A stretch of 64,000 bases of DNA from Chloromonas sp. AAM2 (taxonomy: Eukaryota > Chlorophyta > Chlorophyceae > Chlamydomonadales > Chlamydomonadaceae): NCBI GenBank assembly GCA_004335635.1, contig QAXH01001150.1, forward strand, positions 35,749 through 99,748. Direction: 5' to 3'. Both the position numbers and the translations under genes were made by a program. This document shows, one piece after another, positions 23,012 through 34,964 of the stretch. Under the pieces are notes generated by a model. It worked only from the letters and a program-made list of their open reading frames with translations, had not been told where the DNA came from and ran no database searches. Numbering within the stretch: the first letter of the stretch is position 1; each line of letters opens with the position of its first letter.

Positions 23012-25542
23012 GTTCTCAACCCCACACGGGAAGGCCCACTGGCATCATTTGGTCTCGCTGGAGCAGGAGCTATATCTGGCGGCGAGACAAGGTGCGCTAC
23101 AGCCGCGCTGCTGCATGCACACAGTGCGCAAGCATGCCAGATCCCAACCCCTGAATGCATTGCTGCTGCTGATCCCTGCATGTACAACACACTATCTTGT
23201 TTGTAGACTTGCTGGCTGTACGACCCTTGCCATGCAGGGAGGATGGCAGGGTCAGCTTTGGTTACTCTCTCTTGCGTGGGAAACGACCCCATATGGAGGA
23301 CTTTCACCACGCCCAGGTGCAGTGGATGCCGAATGCACCATCACTCGTAGGAAGCAGCTAAAAAGGAAACCGAATACGCCTGGGGCGCAGGACGCCAATC
23401 GTACAACAAAAGGTGGCAGCTAGCTAGCACGTTCTGATGAGGCACTCGTGATGCATGCTACTGCTGCACCACAAGCCTCTCATGCAGGCACCAACTCAGC
23501 ATCAACGCTACATGCAGATCCACATGGTTGTGGAGCGCGTGTGTGCAAGGAAAGCATTACCTTGGGACCTACACAATTTGTGCTAATCACAAAGACCATG
23601 ACATGGGCAGCTGTGAAACGAATGCATGCGAACAGTTGATATCCGTTTCACCCTGTTGATTGTGGTGTATGTTCTGCAGTTCAAGCGTGACCCCAAGACA
23701 GGGCAAACTATTGGCTTGTTTGGCGTTTTTGATGGTAGGTGAAAATTTGTGAGAGCAGGCAGAAGATCTAAAAATCTGGGCACAGATTGGCCGTGAGAAC
23801 TGATCAAAGATCTCCAGATCTGGGCTGCAAGGGCAGAAATGAATAGGCCAGAAGAGCTAGAGCAAGCATCGTCCAGGCTAGGGCCAGTATTGTGTCCACG
23901 TTGGCTTGATTGTGTCAAAGGCGCAGAATGGGCAAAAATAGGCATAGCGTTGACAGGATAGACAAGTCACAAGCATCACTCGCACTCTGACGTCAAAACA
24001 TTGACGTCGGAATCTCGAAACCATGGTGTCATATTCTGCAGGGCACGGCGGAGCCAATGCAGCTGACTTCGTACGTGGCAATGTATTTGTCAATCTATTT
24101 CAGAGCATCAAGTTTCCGGGGGACATCCGGGGGGCCATAGGTGAGTGCAGCATGGGACAGACGTGCTGACAGACACGTTGACAGATGAGCTGCAATTAAT
24201 ACACTGCTTCAATCCTTCGCTATGTAGCAGTTTGCACAATGGCGTGGGTTTGGCCAAGGCATGGATTGCTAGGCTGAGGACTAATACAGTAATTGGCAGC
24301 TGCTCCAAGGACCATTGCCTAGTTTGTGACCAGTTGTTGAGCAGCTGCTTCAAAAACATATTGCCTTGGCGTTGGCACTGCGTGGGATGGCATGGCATTG
24401 AAGCAGCAGGATGTGTCAGGAAAACTCATTTGGCATGTTTGTCGTTTTGCTTTTGCAGCGGAAGCTTACGAAGGGACCGACAGTCAGTATTTGAAACAAG
24501 ACGCAAATGGCACCCGGGATGACGGGTAAGGAGTGCACTCTGAATCAGTCCATGGCCGGCTCACTTGGCAAATGATAATTCGTTACATTTGCCATCCATA
24601 TACGTGCGTCAGCACCATCCACACAGGCATAGCATGACGATCATAGCAGGCAACTGGCATCAGCCTTTGCGCATGTCAAGCGACCCAGAGTCTGTGGGTA
24701 ATCAACGTGCTGTGGCATTGAAGACGTGCATTCAGTCAATAATGGACACAATTGACTCTCAGACAGGGTCATGTGTTGAGGGTTACGTCCTGCACCCAGC
24801 ATGCTTCCACACATGTGGCATTTCTGCAGGTGCACTGCAGTGACAGCGGTGCTGTTCGGCACCAGGCTCTGCATTGCCAATGTGGGCGACAGCAGGGCAG
24901 TGCTCTGTCGCGGTGGAAAAGGTACGTGAACACAGATGTACTAAACACGGACTGATGCACGCTGTCAAATGCATACTTATATCCAGGCGGGCTGGCGAAA
25001 GACACACGTTGTCTGCTGCTACCTCGCACCCAGGCGGACGCCTCCTTGGTTGAGCATGCCTCTGGGCTTAGCGTGGATCCTGCTGCATTCACACATACTT
25101 TCTTACATACACATACACACATACACATACACATACTTTCTTACACATTTGGCCATTTCTTGCAGCCATTGCTGTGTCAGTGGATCACAAGCCCAACAGC
25201 AAGGAGGAGCGGGAGCGCATTGAAGCGGCAGGCGGCGTCATCGTTTGGGCGGGCACCTGGCGGGTGGGCGGCGTGCTGGCAGTGTCACGCGCCTTCGGTG
25301 ATCGGCCACTCAAGCGCTTTGTCATCGCAACGCCGGACGTGAGGGAGGAGCAACTTACATCAGAGGATGAGTTTCTCATTCTGGCCAGCGATGGCCTGTG
25401 GGATGTCATGTCCAATCAGGATGCCGCTTCCCTAGTGCGGGACGTCACGGATGCGGAAAAGGCGGCCAAGCGGCTAACAGACGAGGCCTTCCAGCGGGGC
25501 AGCAATGACAACATCAGCTGTGTTGTTGTAAGGTTCAAGTAA
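23012..25542 (+). CDS. PP2C-type protein phosphatase (plant WIN2/PP2C59-like), N-terminal exon missing
   Basis: Mn2+/Mg2+-dependent Ser/Thr phosphatase. Exons 23012-23091, 23238-23316, 23680-23734, 24042-24140, 24459-24525, 24830-24921 and 25166-25542 join in phase to 282 residues. The metal-binding and catalytic motifs are all present in order: [92 protein letters not shown] and [14 protein letters not shown] at the end. The pre-domain piece ([10 protein letters not shown] ... AISGGET) matches the short leader of plant homologues, so only a few N-terminal residues should be missing. Substrate unknown. The plant clade acts in signalling and stress responses. Confidence 0.92.
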
Positions 25543-27531
25543 AGCGAGGCCATGTAGCGGTGAGGTTGTAACGCCCCTGCACAAGGCCGGGGCAACCGAC
25601 AAGGGGATGGTCCACACAGGGGTTGTGCCAACTTGAAATCCACAGTGTCCCCTGCGAGTGGAAAAGCTGGTGACACAAGGGAGCACGGCTGAGGAAGCAC
25701 CAAGGCAATGCAGGTTACTGCAGGGTATTGCTTCTCGCGTTCAAGTGTCAAGTGGATCAGGCTGGTGGCTTTGAGAGTGAGTGGAGCGCCCTGCCCGGCT
25801 TGCCCGAAGAATCCCAGCCTGAGTTTAACTCTGTGTGTTCAAACAGGCAACCTCACATCCCAGGCAGATGAGCCAGCGTCCAGGTGGAGATTGTGTGATG
25901 ATTAATGCTATCCTCATGCCACAGTTCTTGCACTATCATGATCAATCCTTCTTACACACACATGAAGACAGCGTGACCTCGCATGATGATCAGACTGAGA
26001 GGCAGGTTGGCACATCAATATCTTCATGCTGGATCGCGCTGGTGAGATTGGCTTCAGGACTTGAGAGCAGGAAGACTGATGCGAGTTGTGCATGCTGTCC
26101 CCTGGGCCACGCGCCCAGCACAGCTGTTGGTACACAGCACTGCCTGCTGGTTTACTGTGCCTTGTGTCGGTTACTGGTACAAGGTCAAGGCTTTCAAATG
26201 CGTATGCACACTGTTGACGCTTCGGCTTGTGCGAGGCAACTGCATGTTAGGCACGCCAAAAGGTGCTTTCCTGAATGGGTGCACCTTACGGACTGCCCAT
26301 CCACTCAGTTGTGTACCAAGGTCTGCAGAAGGCAGGCCATGAAGAACCAGGGCGTGTTTCGCGGTACCTTCAAGCGATTGGTGGACATGCATAGGGTATA
26401 CTCGTCAAACTGTGCTTTATGTGTCCTTGCGTCAGGATTTGGACTGTGTATTGGATCAGCTTGCTGCTTGTCACGATCCCAAAATTGCCAACGCACGGCT
26501 TGTTGATTAGATGTATATGTCTCTGTTTGCAGAGCCTGGACAGCCTGGTCATACACCCAGCTAGCAGACCCACAGAGTCCATATACATGGTCGTTTGCAC
26601 GTGCTGTACTTCTGGGGCCACTGATTGCTGCAACCGGGCTCTAGCATGCTAGACACAAGCAGACTTGATAACAGCAGCTTGCCAGTAACACGCACGTATG
26701 ATACCACCACATGTAAGCCTGACAGGCTTCAGCAGGTCAAGTGGTACACAAGCCTTTCATGGATGGATCAACGACGTCGCCGTTAAAGCCGACCAGCTTG
26801 ATCGCAACGGACGCGCTGATCTGATGCACGTTCACTGGTGAGGCAGCAATCCGAACAGGCTGTTTGCATGTTGCGTTTTCTGTGGCATGTGGTGCACACG
26901 TGGATGATTGACAGTGGCGTTAAAAGACGCAATTGTCCAAGTCATGCGATGTGTGGTCATGTGCAGAAAACAGCAACATGAGCTACATGATCAAAAGCTT
27001 GTGCCATGCCAAGCATTTGTGTGCCTGTACATCCAACAAACCCTCTTAGACATTGTTACTGGTGTGAAGCACCGTGTCAAACTGCCGTCTGCAAGTAACC
27101 TTGAACTTCTAATGCTGCAGAATCCCAGCTGGCAGTCTCTAGCTGAGTGCAGCAGCTGCAAGCATTCCTGGGCCACAGTAGGCCTGCGACATCACGCAGC
27201 AGGTGTCAGGTGATGCCAGCCTTGGCCTCTCGATACAGATTCAGCAACCATGCATGGCCAGGTTCGTGTGTGCATGAACGGAGGGAAAGAACACCATGCA
27301 GGCTGCTCTTGCAACGCAGCCCGAGCTTGGCAGCCAGCTGGGCTGCAGGCATTCCAAGCTGGCTGCGGACCGCCCAGCACCCATGCCCACTGATTGGAGG
27401 CTGCGAACCTTGTTTTCACATGGCTGTGCTTGCTGTGCAGGAACAACAGACGTTGAGCATCCTGGCGGGTGGGTCTTCCGACTCGTCCACTGTCTCGCCA
27501 GCCTCCAGCTGCTGGCTGGGGCTTCAGGCCC
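25543..27531. other. Intergenic between convergent PP2C and V-ATPase c'' genes
   Basis: About 2 kb without a recognisable gene. Several open frames of 60-220 codons on both strands show no family-like translation or good splice structure. It must contain the 3' UTRs of both convergent genes. Confidence 0.5.
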
Positions 27532-28867
27532 CTAGACCTTCCACTTGACGCTGCCGCTCATGATGATGCCGATAATAACTCCGAACAACCCGAGAGCACT
27601 GCACGGCACAAAACATGTCAAGGTGTACTCAATAAAGATGCAGAACTGTTTGTTGGATTGTCCAACAAGTACATGCCTTGCTACAGCCTGGCCGCCTGCA
27701 GCGGCCCTTAGGCATAAAAAGCTTGTGTTTCATCAGATGAAGATGGTGCACAACAGGCATGTTAGTACCGATAATAAAGCAAGCGGGCAAGCGTCGCGTA
27801 TTGCAGTCTGCGGCATGGGTCCAGCATAAGTGAATGACACGCAAACATGCCACTCACAAACTGCAAATGGCATGCAGTTGCACCATCAGCAGGCCCATGC
27901 AGAGCTGCGTTTGGGTCATGGAGCTGGCATTTCATTATCCCGTGCCCTGCACCGCTCCTCACCTTCCAAAGATTTCCACGACCAAAATCTTGACGAACAG
28001 TGTCTGATTCTGGGCATCCGACAAAGCACAGCTGCTCCCCACAATGCCCACGCACATTCTGCAGTCATGGTGATATCCAACATCGTTTGAAGCTCTGGTC
28101 AGTATGTCGTTCAGCTCCAAGACATGCATGCTGGATCAAAGGACTCACCCACAGACCAAGTTGGCGAAGCCGCAGGTGATGCCAGCTCCAAAGATGGAGT
28201 AGCCAGAGAACATGGCTGTCTTGCTGTAGTAGCCCCCAGGTTCAGGCTCCACAGAGTCTATCTTCGTTTGCAAGATAATAGCCACGATGACACCGTAGAT
28301 CGCCACTGCCTCACAGAAAATGACACTGTGTGCATGCAATGGGAAACGGATAGTGTTCAGGAGAGCGCGCAGAGGGTGGGCTCACTGAACAGAGCCTTCA
28401 CAATAGCAGCAGGCTGTCGCAGCCTGGCTTTGCTGCTTGTAAACACCTGATCAAGTTCTTGGAGGTGATTCGAGGCACCCTGATTGCTGCACCGACCAAG
28501 CTGCTACCCGTAATGAAGATGCCCCTGCGCGCAAAAAGTTGACCAACGATCGCATTAATAGCATATGTAATGCGCTGTGCTTCGAGTGCCAGCACTGTCT
28601 TACGCCCACTCCAGTCAAGCGAGAAGCTGCGTGCTGGCTGCAAGGCTCAAGCGTGGCTCACCATGCTGCTCCTAGAATGGACATGCCGACTGCCAATACA
28701 ACCCCAAGGGCTGCCCAGAAATAAGGGTTGATGTTGCGAAAGAGAAACCAAAGCCAGAAGTAGTCGATAAACTTGTCTGGGCTGCCCACGCTGATCAAGA
28801 AGCACACCCATGATATCGTGATGGGCAAGTACGCCCAATATACGGGCGACGTGATTGACAAGGCCAT
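27532..28867 (-). CDS. VMA16: V-type proton ATPase 21-kDa proteolipid subunit c''
   Basis: A rotor-ring subunit of the membrane V0 sector that carries protons into vacuoles. Exons 28662-28867, 28447-28524, 28149-28325, 27963-28058 and 27532-27598 give 207 aa, the normal length. Hydrophobic helices fill the chain. The proton-carrying Glu is in [18 protein letters not shown]. Other hallmarks: [73 protein letters not shown] and [13 protein letters not shown]. The start is the first ATG after an in-frame TAG 12 bp upstream. Confidence 0.97.
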
Positions 28868-30285
28868 GGGCCCCGCCTAAACTGGAGAGACTTGCACGCC
28901 TGGCGGTGCTGCAAGTGCTAGGCACAGGTTACTGCCATGATAGTGTCCCTACTCCGCTCTGCGTAAGTCACAGCGCTGCAACATGGCTCAAAATTGTCCG
29001 TTTGTCGCTCATGTGACCGCCAACCATCAAAATTTTGTTGTCCATTCATGCTGATTCCTGATGCCTGGACTCGTGCACTGTGCATTCACAGTGTTCATCA
29101 TAACCCTGCCAGATGCAGGTGGCAGGTGCTTTCAGACTAAGGACCAGCCAAGGACAGCTCGACAGTTGCCTGGTGGCCGCAGGAACCCGAACTCCGTCAA
29201 GTGCTTGTGATCTAGTGGGGTGACTTCTGTGTTGTGCTCGAGGGATTCATGTGCCGGTTAAGCAGGAGGCGTGGGGCCATGCATTGCGACCTGACTGCAC
29301 GGCAAGCCACACCCATGCAGCAGGGAAGGGTCAACACATCGCAACACAGCTATGCGTGAAGCCAGGGGACAGGTGCTAGCCAGCTAATCAGTTGCTGCTG
29401 CACCATTGGCTGTATGACAAGATGGCTATCTAGATCTCTTTTACACAGGGACAGTATGCACCAGCTAGCCAAACACAACTAGGTATGACGGGTCATGTCT
29501 TACCGTGACTGACAGCATATTGTGTGTTTTTATGTGTGTGCGTGTGTGAGCGCCTCTACACTTTGAATTGTATTGGTGGACGATACAGCACCACTTCTGA
29601 CCGGCCACGACTGTCAAGACACTTTCAAACTCACCAACTTCGTAATGCGGAGCTCTGATTCCCACCCAAACAAGCAGAATGCTTTGTTACAGCGTATAAG
29701 AATTCGTGAACTCACACATACATAGCGCACTGTTTATGTGTATATCACTTGTATTTCACACTGGTCGGTAACTAGGCCTTGGTGGCAGGGGACCGGGCCG
29801 TACTTAGGTCTGAAGCACATCTGGTCCTATCATGTATCGTTGTGCTTCAGCCAGGGACATCACTCACACCAGTGGCGGCAAATACAAAACAAACACGACG
29901 CTATGCAACATATTGAAGTTCGTCCAAAGTTCGTTGTGCACGCCACTAGACCGAGACCGATTGACAACGGGTTATGGAACCACGCGCAAGCTTCCATGCC
30001 TAGCCGAACTAAATGAAAAGAATATGATTGGGTGATGATGATGACGTGTGAATTCCATTGATGTTATCACTGTTGGACCCACGCTTCTCAGCACTACTTG
30101 AGAGTCTGATGTGCCCAATTGATTGCAGAGCGCGCACACCCACCCACGCCTAGTCATCCATGAATATGATTCCTGTCTGCAGTGTACAAGCCAGTTCACA
30201 AGCTTCAGGACTACTAAACTGCATAGTGGACCGAACAATGGGGCTTGTCTTACCCTGGTGCAGCCAGAGCACCTCCAGACCATGC
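28868..30285. other. Intergenic, no gene recognised
   Basis: It should contain the V-ATPase promoter (right of 28867) and the 3' UTR of the Sec14-like gene (left of 30286). No RNA gene or element recognised. Confidence 0.5.
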
Positions 30286-33200
30286 TTACATGACTGAGCA
30301 GCAACAAACAGACTTGTCTTTTGAGTTCTGGTGCTGTCGTGATTTTTGCTCTTCCAACAGCTGCTGCTGGTTCTGTAGCGTCACCTGCAAGAAAGCAGCA
30401 AGGAAGCAGCAGAAAATCAGGTTCCAATCCCGAGCTGTCTCTTGCTACTCTTGTCACACTGACAGGTTGACTAGGCTAGAACGATGCATGGTACACTTTG
30501 CATGGTTCAGGCAAGTGCAGCAGTGAGTACCAAGTCCGCAAGGCTCACATTCGGACAATCTTCGCAGAAATAATGAATGGTCCATGCATCCGCTGTTACG
30601 CTATGTAGACGATTCAAGAGCAACCTTTCCGGCTACGTACCTGGTGTGCAGCAGTCAGCGTGAGGAGTGCTTCTTCTAGCATCTCAACTCGGTAGAGAAG
30701 ACTGCCAGCAGGAGCAGACCGGGTGCTTGCCCCACCCATCCCGTGGCCATTCATAGCTGCCATGCCGCCTCCATGCCCGTTCCCTTCCCCGCCTGCTGGA
30801 GGCTTGAACATGGCCAGGGTCGACTCCAGATGAGCCACCCGCTGGACCAGTGTGCCGTTCCGCGCGCCCCCGCCCGAGCCTTGTTCGGGAATGGCCGCGA
30901 ACGTCTGCATGGGGCCCGGTATGTGGCGGTCACCACCACTGAGGCGAGGAGTGCTGGCGTTGCCCTGCTTGCCATCCTGTGGGTCTAGCTGTACAGATGG
31001 GTGTCGCATGGACGGATTTGACCTGCAAACCCACACACATGTTAGCAGTTTTGTTGAGATCATGGCACATAGCGCGTTCCAGGCAGTCCTGTCCGCATCC
31101 TGGTGATTATGCAACCCTGACCTCTTTGACCAAGTCTTATTATTGCTTTGTCAAACCCTGTGATACTTTCACGAACTCTGTTATACGTTGGCGGACTCGC
31201 TTCGAAAGCAGCTGACAGCAGTTACATGGGGTTTGATGATGTGATGCCCTGTACAATTCAACTGCTTGGAACGGCATCACAAATGTACACCAGTACAAAC
31301 AGTCATTTCAGTGAACATGGATGTAGACTGTAAGTATGACGACCTCTACCAGTAACTACATGGTGAGGCATCAGCGCTACGGATGCTAAACATGCGTTGC
31401 ACAAGACCGCAACACCTGCCTGTAGCCGGACAGATCAGATGAGGAGCCTTCAGGTGACTGGTAGGCGTCTGACTGGTTCTCACTGCGCCGCTGGAAGGAC
31501 GGCTGCTGCTCCAAGCTGCCGCTCCCCTGCCGCCTGCCAGAAGGTACGGAGGACAGCACATTGCCCTGTGGCTTGTTGCCCTGGCGTAGCTGCTCTATGT
31601 CGACGCCCAGGCGTGCAATGGTGTCTGGGTCTGACCAGGGCCCCACGTCATCCAGCAGGGACCCATGGCTCTTGCCCCCAAGCCAGTCGGGCAGGGACTC
31701 GGCGTCCACCCACTTGAGGAGGGGTTGCAAGTAGTCCGTACCCAAGATCTGCACAGTGGCAAAACAAGCAAGGCACATGCTTGCCAACAAGGCACATGCT
31801 TACCAACAAGGCACATGCTCAGACGTCCATGTGGTGCGTGCACTGGAGGACGTTTCTTGCACGCCACTGTGCTTTGTAAGCCACTATCCGCATCGTAATC
31901 GTCATCATCATCATCATCCGCAGCGAAGGTGATGCATTTTATTCCAGCTCCATTTTGTGCCTAGTGTTTTTCAGCATGTTGTACTTAATTCCTTGCTAGA
32001 GCCACGAATTCTGGAGGACTCCTTACTACCAGCGGTTCAGAGGACCAACATGCATGTTGAAATCGCTTTACGGCTGCAATGGTGCTGATCGTACATCCGG
32101 TGAACATGCTTTGCATGCCATGCTATCCAGACCGAGCCCTGCCCTGCACCCTGTGATCACGCTCCGACTAACCAGCCTGACAGCACCCCGCCCGCCCCAG
32201 GCTAGCTTGCCCTGACGATTTCTGGTCAACCCACACTCACCATCATGCATCTGTCAGCAATGGCTTGAACACAGGAGCATGCCTGACACTTGCCTCGATT
32301 TTGCTTTGTGTGCGTGGGTCAAGCATGCCCTTGACCACCGACCATGCCATGCGAAACATGGAGGGTGCGTTGATGATGCAGATGTGGCCGAGCATCTCGG
32401 GGTAGTTGTCCTGGTCATACTTGGTGATGAGACTGAGCAGCCTCCTAACCTCGCCCGTCATGTGGCTCAGGCCAACACCTGCGGCAGCCAACACGTTACC
32501 ACTTCCTGACATCATGTGACGGCATGCGATGCTGCTGCAAGGACACTGTTTGCATTTGGTCACCTCAGCTTGGGTGATCCGGCTCTGTTCAAAGCAATGC
32601 ACTATGGAGTTCAAAGCGATGCAGTCTAAACCCTCCTCGGGTTCCTATTCCCTAATGAAAGCTGTCTGACGCTTCCAAGTGCCCAGCCGAACACACCTCG
32701 TACATCCATGATGCCAAACGTTGTGTCAATGTTGCGCTGGGCTAACTGAGAACACACTGGGAGGATGACCTTGCAGCAGCGCTCATACTCCTGTATGTGG
32801 AACTTGAGCATCCGCTCTTCTGTGGTGGTCTTCTTGATTTCACCCACGTTCACTTGACCCAACAGCTGGATGTACACAGGTCGGCCCTGCATGCAAACAA
32901 ACCACCGCCAACGCATGGTTCCTTGCAAGCCTGGTGAATAAGCCAATCAGACCAACCCTGTGCATGCACATAAACTGTGCTGGCCAGAGGGTATGGCCAG
33001 TTACACAGGATGTTCCTGCTGTGGCATGATTGCATGCAGTGCTGTGCAAGCATAATCGCTGAGCCGTTGCAGCAAGATGTTGTTTTGACCTTACAACAAT
33101 GCAGCACTTTCCAGGGACACACTGTCAGACCAGGCAGCCTGTTGAGGACTTGTGACACATGCACATGCTATGATAGAACGGATACTGCCCACTAGCACCC

Positions 33201-34010
33201 GCGAGCCTGGTGCCAAATTTCATGTAGCTGCCAATGTGGGAAAGGCAGTGTGTTCTGTAGACTACACCCCAAGCTCAGCTCAGTGCAAGGTACAGGCTGT
33301 GTAAATGGCACGGGAGCTAGTTCATGTGCAAATGCATCGTGAAGGCACTGACCATCTTGTCTGTCTTGTGGTAACCTTGGGGAAAACAAACCAAGAACTT
33401 TTCTCTCTCTCCAAAATAGAAGTCTTGAAGAATGGTGTCCACGCCAAACTCCTGCCTGAACTTGAGAGTGTTCAACCACATGGCTGTGGCCTTCTCCAGG
33501 TCGTAGGAGCGAGCACGAAGGAACCGGCGGAGGGTCCAGAAGTCTGCATGCAGGGTGTGGACATGCATATTGATGTCATGCATATTGATGTCATGCTAGG
33601 GTGCACATAAAGGCATTGTTATGATCTGCAACTTCACTGTAGATGTCATGTCTCCTTATGCTAGCTACTTTCACACGTGTGCGTGAACAATCCTTGTTCA
33701 TCAACCAAACGCCTTCACTTCTGCAATGAATTCCTTCCTACCATGCTTGTCCTCTCTCCACGCTTTCTTGGCTGCAAGAATGCGCCGAAACTGCTCCACG
33801 TACGTCTCCTGAATGAAGCACGAGAGCGGTAATGCAGAAGCTGTGATTGGTAACCCTCACAGCAGAGAATCAAAACCTTGGCGCACATCGCTATGGATGC
33901 TGTACCTGATGCTGAGGTGTCAGGCCCCAGTCATCAGGCTCTGCTTCGATCGGCCAATCCCGGCGTCCTTGGAACTGTAGCTGGCCTGATGGCGGAGGGG
34001 CTCTCGGCAT
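30286..34010 (-). CDS. Sec14/CRAL-TRIO phosphatidylinositol-transfer protein with C-terminal CaaX box
   Basis: Phospholipid-exchange protein of the plant SFH type. Exons 33906-34010, 33742-33808, 33353-33543, 32697-32886, 32294-32478, 31420-31748, 30641-31022 and 30286-30384 sum to 1548 nt (515 aa). CRAL-TRIO-N: ETYVEQFRRIL and DFWTLRRFLRARSYDLEKA. Lipid-binding fold: QGYHKTDKMGRPVYIQLLGQ, YDQDNYPEMLGHICIINAP, FRMAWSVVKGMLDPRTQSKI and ILGTDYLQPLLKWVD ... LPDWLGG. After the domain comes a Ser/Gln-rich linker, then two heptad segments (LVQRVAHLESTLAMF, LLYRVEMLEEALLTLTAAHQ) like the coiled coil of plant SFH proteins. The last exon, in phase, ends DKSVCCCSVM: CSVM is a CaaX box, predicting farnesylation and membrane anchoring. 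Two introns use GC donors (after 32294 and, by frame, after 31420). Met choice: first in-frame ATG before the conserved block. Confidence 0.9.
31766..31820. repeat. Short tandem repeat in Sec14-like intron
   Basis: Three near-identical ~19-bp units (AAGGCACATGCTT with CCAACA spacers) just beyond the acceptor of the sixth exon. Confidence 0.8.
33564..33596. repeat. 16-bp tandem duplication in intron
   Basis: GCATATTGATGTCAT occurs twice in a row. The matching intron of the duplicated gene (35908-35925) has a single related unit. Confidence 0.75.
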
Positions 34011-34394
34011 TCTTCGCACTGTCAGCGCACCCGGTAACAGATAGAATTGCCTCGCTCGCGGCGACGTTAGCAGCTCAATCACTCGCAGTTTCGCTACATC
34101 ATCGTGTGTTCGAAGAAGTTGGTTGGTTTGGGCACGTGCCCTCCACTTTTTGGGTTTGGTGGGGACATTGGAACGAACAACCTAATTCCATTGTCTGGAC
34201 ATTGGACGACATGGCAAATGCAAATTTCAAGGCAGTAGGTGACAACAATATGGTTTTGCAGTGTGAGCCATTAGGGTTTGGACCTGAACTGTTGCGATGC
34301 AGGCTGTGCCTTGGAATTTGGCAAGTATGCATTGAGAAGCGTTGGCAGCAGAGCGTTTTGCACCAATGGGCTCAAACCGGACAGCATACTTTGT

Positions 34395-34458
34395 CAAACA
34401 AAGTCATAAATCATAAAATCATAAAAAATCATAAAATCATAAAACAAAGTCATAAAAA
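34395..34458. repeat. ATAAAATC low-complexity tract
   Basis: Tandem ATCATAAA-type units immediately left of a MITE-like element. Confidence 0.8.
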
Positions 34459-34765
34459 GAAAACAGAAGTTTGCCAGTACTGGGACAATCTTAGGACTGG
34501 CACCGTGATACAGCGAGTTGTCTGCACCACTCTTGGCACACCATGCCATGAAAACTTGTAAGTCATCACCAAGTGTTGGAAGGTGCCCAAACACAGCAAC
34601 ACCCTTCCAAGGTGGCTCTGTCTGCGTTTGACAGCAAGACGTATGTGTGACACGGTTCACACACACACATACACATGTTTTACTGACACACAATGGTTCC
34701 TGGCGGTAATACAGATCTGTTCACACAAACTGTCCCAGAACTGGCAAACTTCTTGTTTTCTTGTC
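34459..34765. mobile_element. MITE-like element, copy 2 (inverted ends)
   Basis: About 305 bp. The left end reads GAAGTTTGCCAGTACTGGGA and the right end reads TCCCAGAACTGGCAAACTTC, its inverted repeat. The interior is not conserved with copy 1. It lies between the Sec14-like gene and its broken duplicate. Confidence 0.7.
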
Positions 34766-34845
34766 AAACGCGCACATCTCTGACTGGCCCGGCCAGCCTT
34801 CCTGCGTCTTGTTCTACACGGGCTGACGCACTACGGCGATCATCA

Positions 34846-34930
34846 AAGCCAATGTAAAGTGGGTTTGATACCACTCGGAACGATATCTCCAGACGGCCAG
34901 TTGTGTCTTGCCATGCCAAAATGAGACCAT
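34846..34930 (-). repeat. Fanzor-like 3' tail repeat, copy 2
   Basis: The reverse complement matches 19307-19388 (GGCATGGCAAGACACAACTG ... CACATTGG-type end). It abuts the point where homology of the broken Sec14 copy stops. Confidence 0.75.
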
Positions 34931-34964
34931 GGAGAATGAGACGATGTTTTTCAGATACTGTTAA

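Noticed and set aside
33878..34561. 227-codon plus-strand open frame
   Set aside because: It overlaps the confirmed first coding exon of the minus-strand Sec14-like gene and then runs through low-complexity ATAAAATC and the MITE. No family features.
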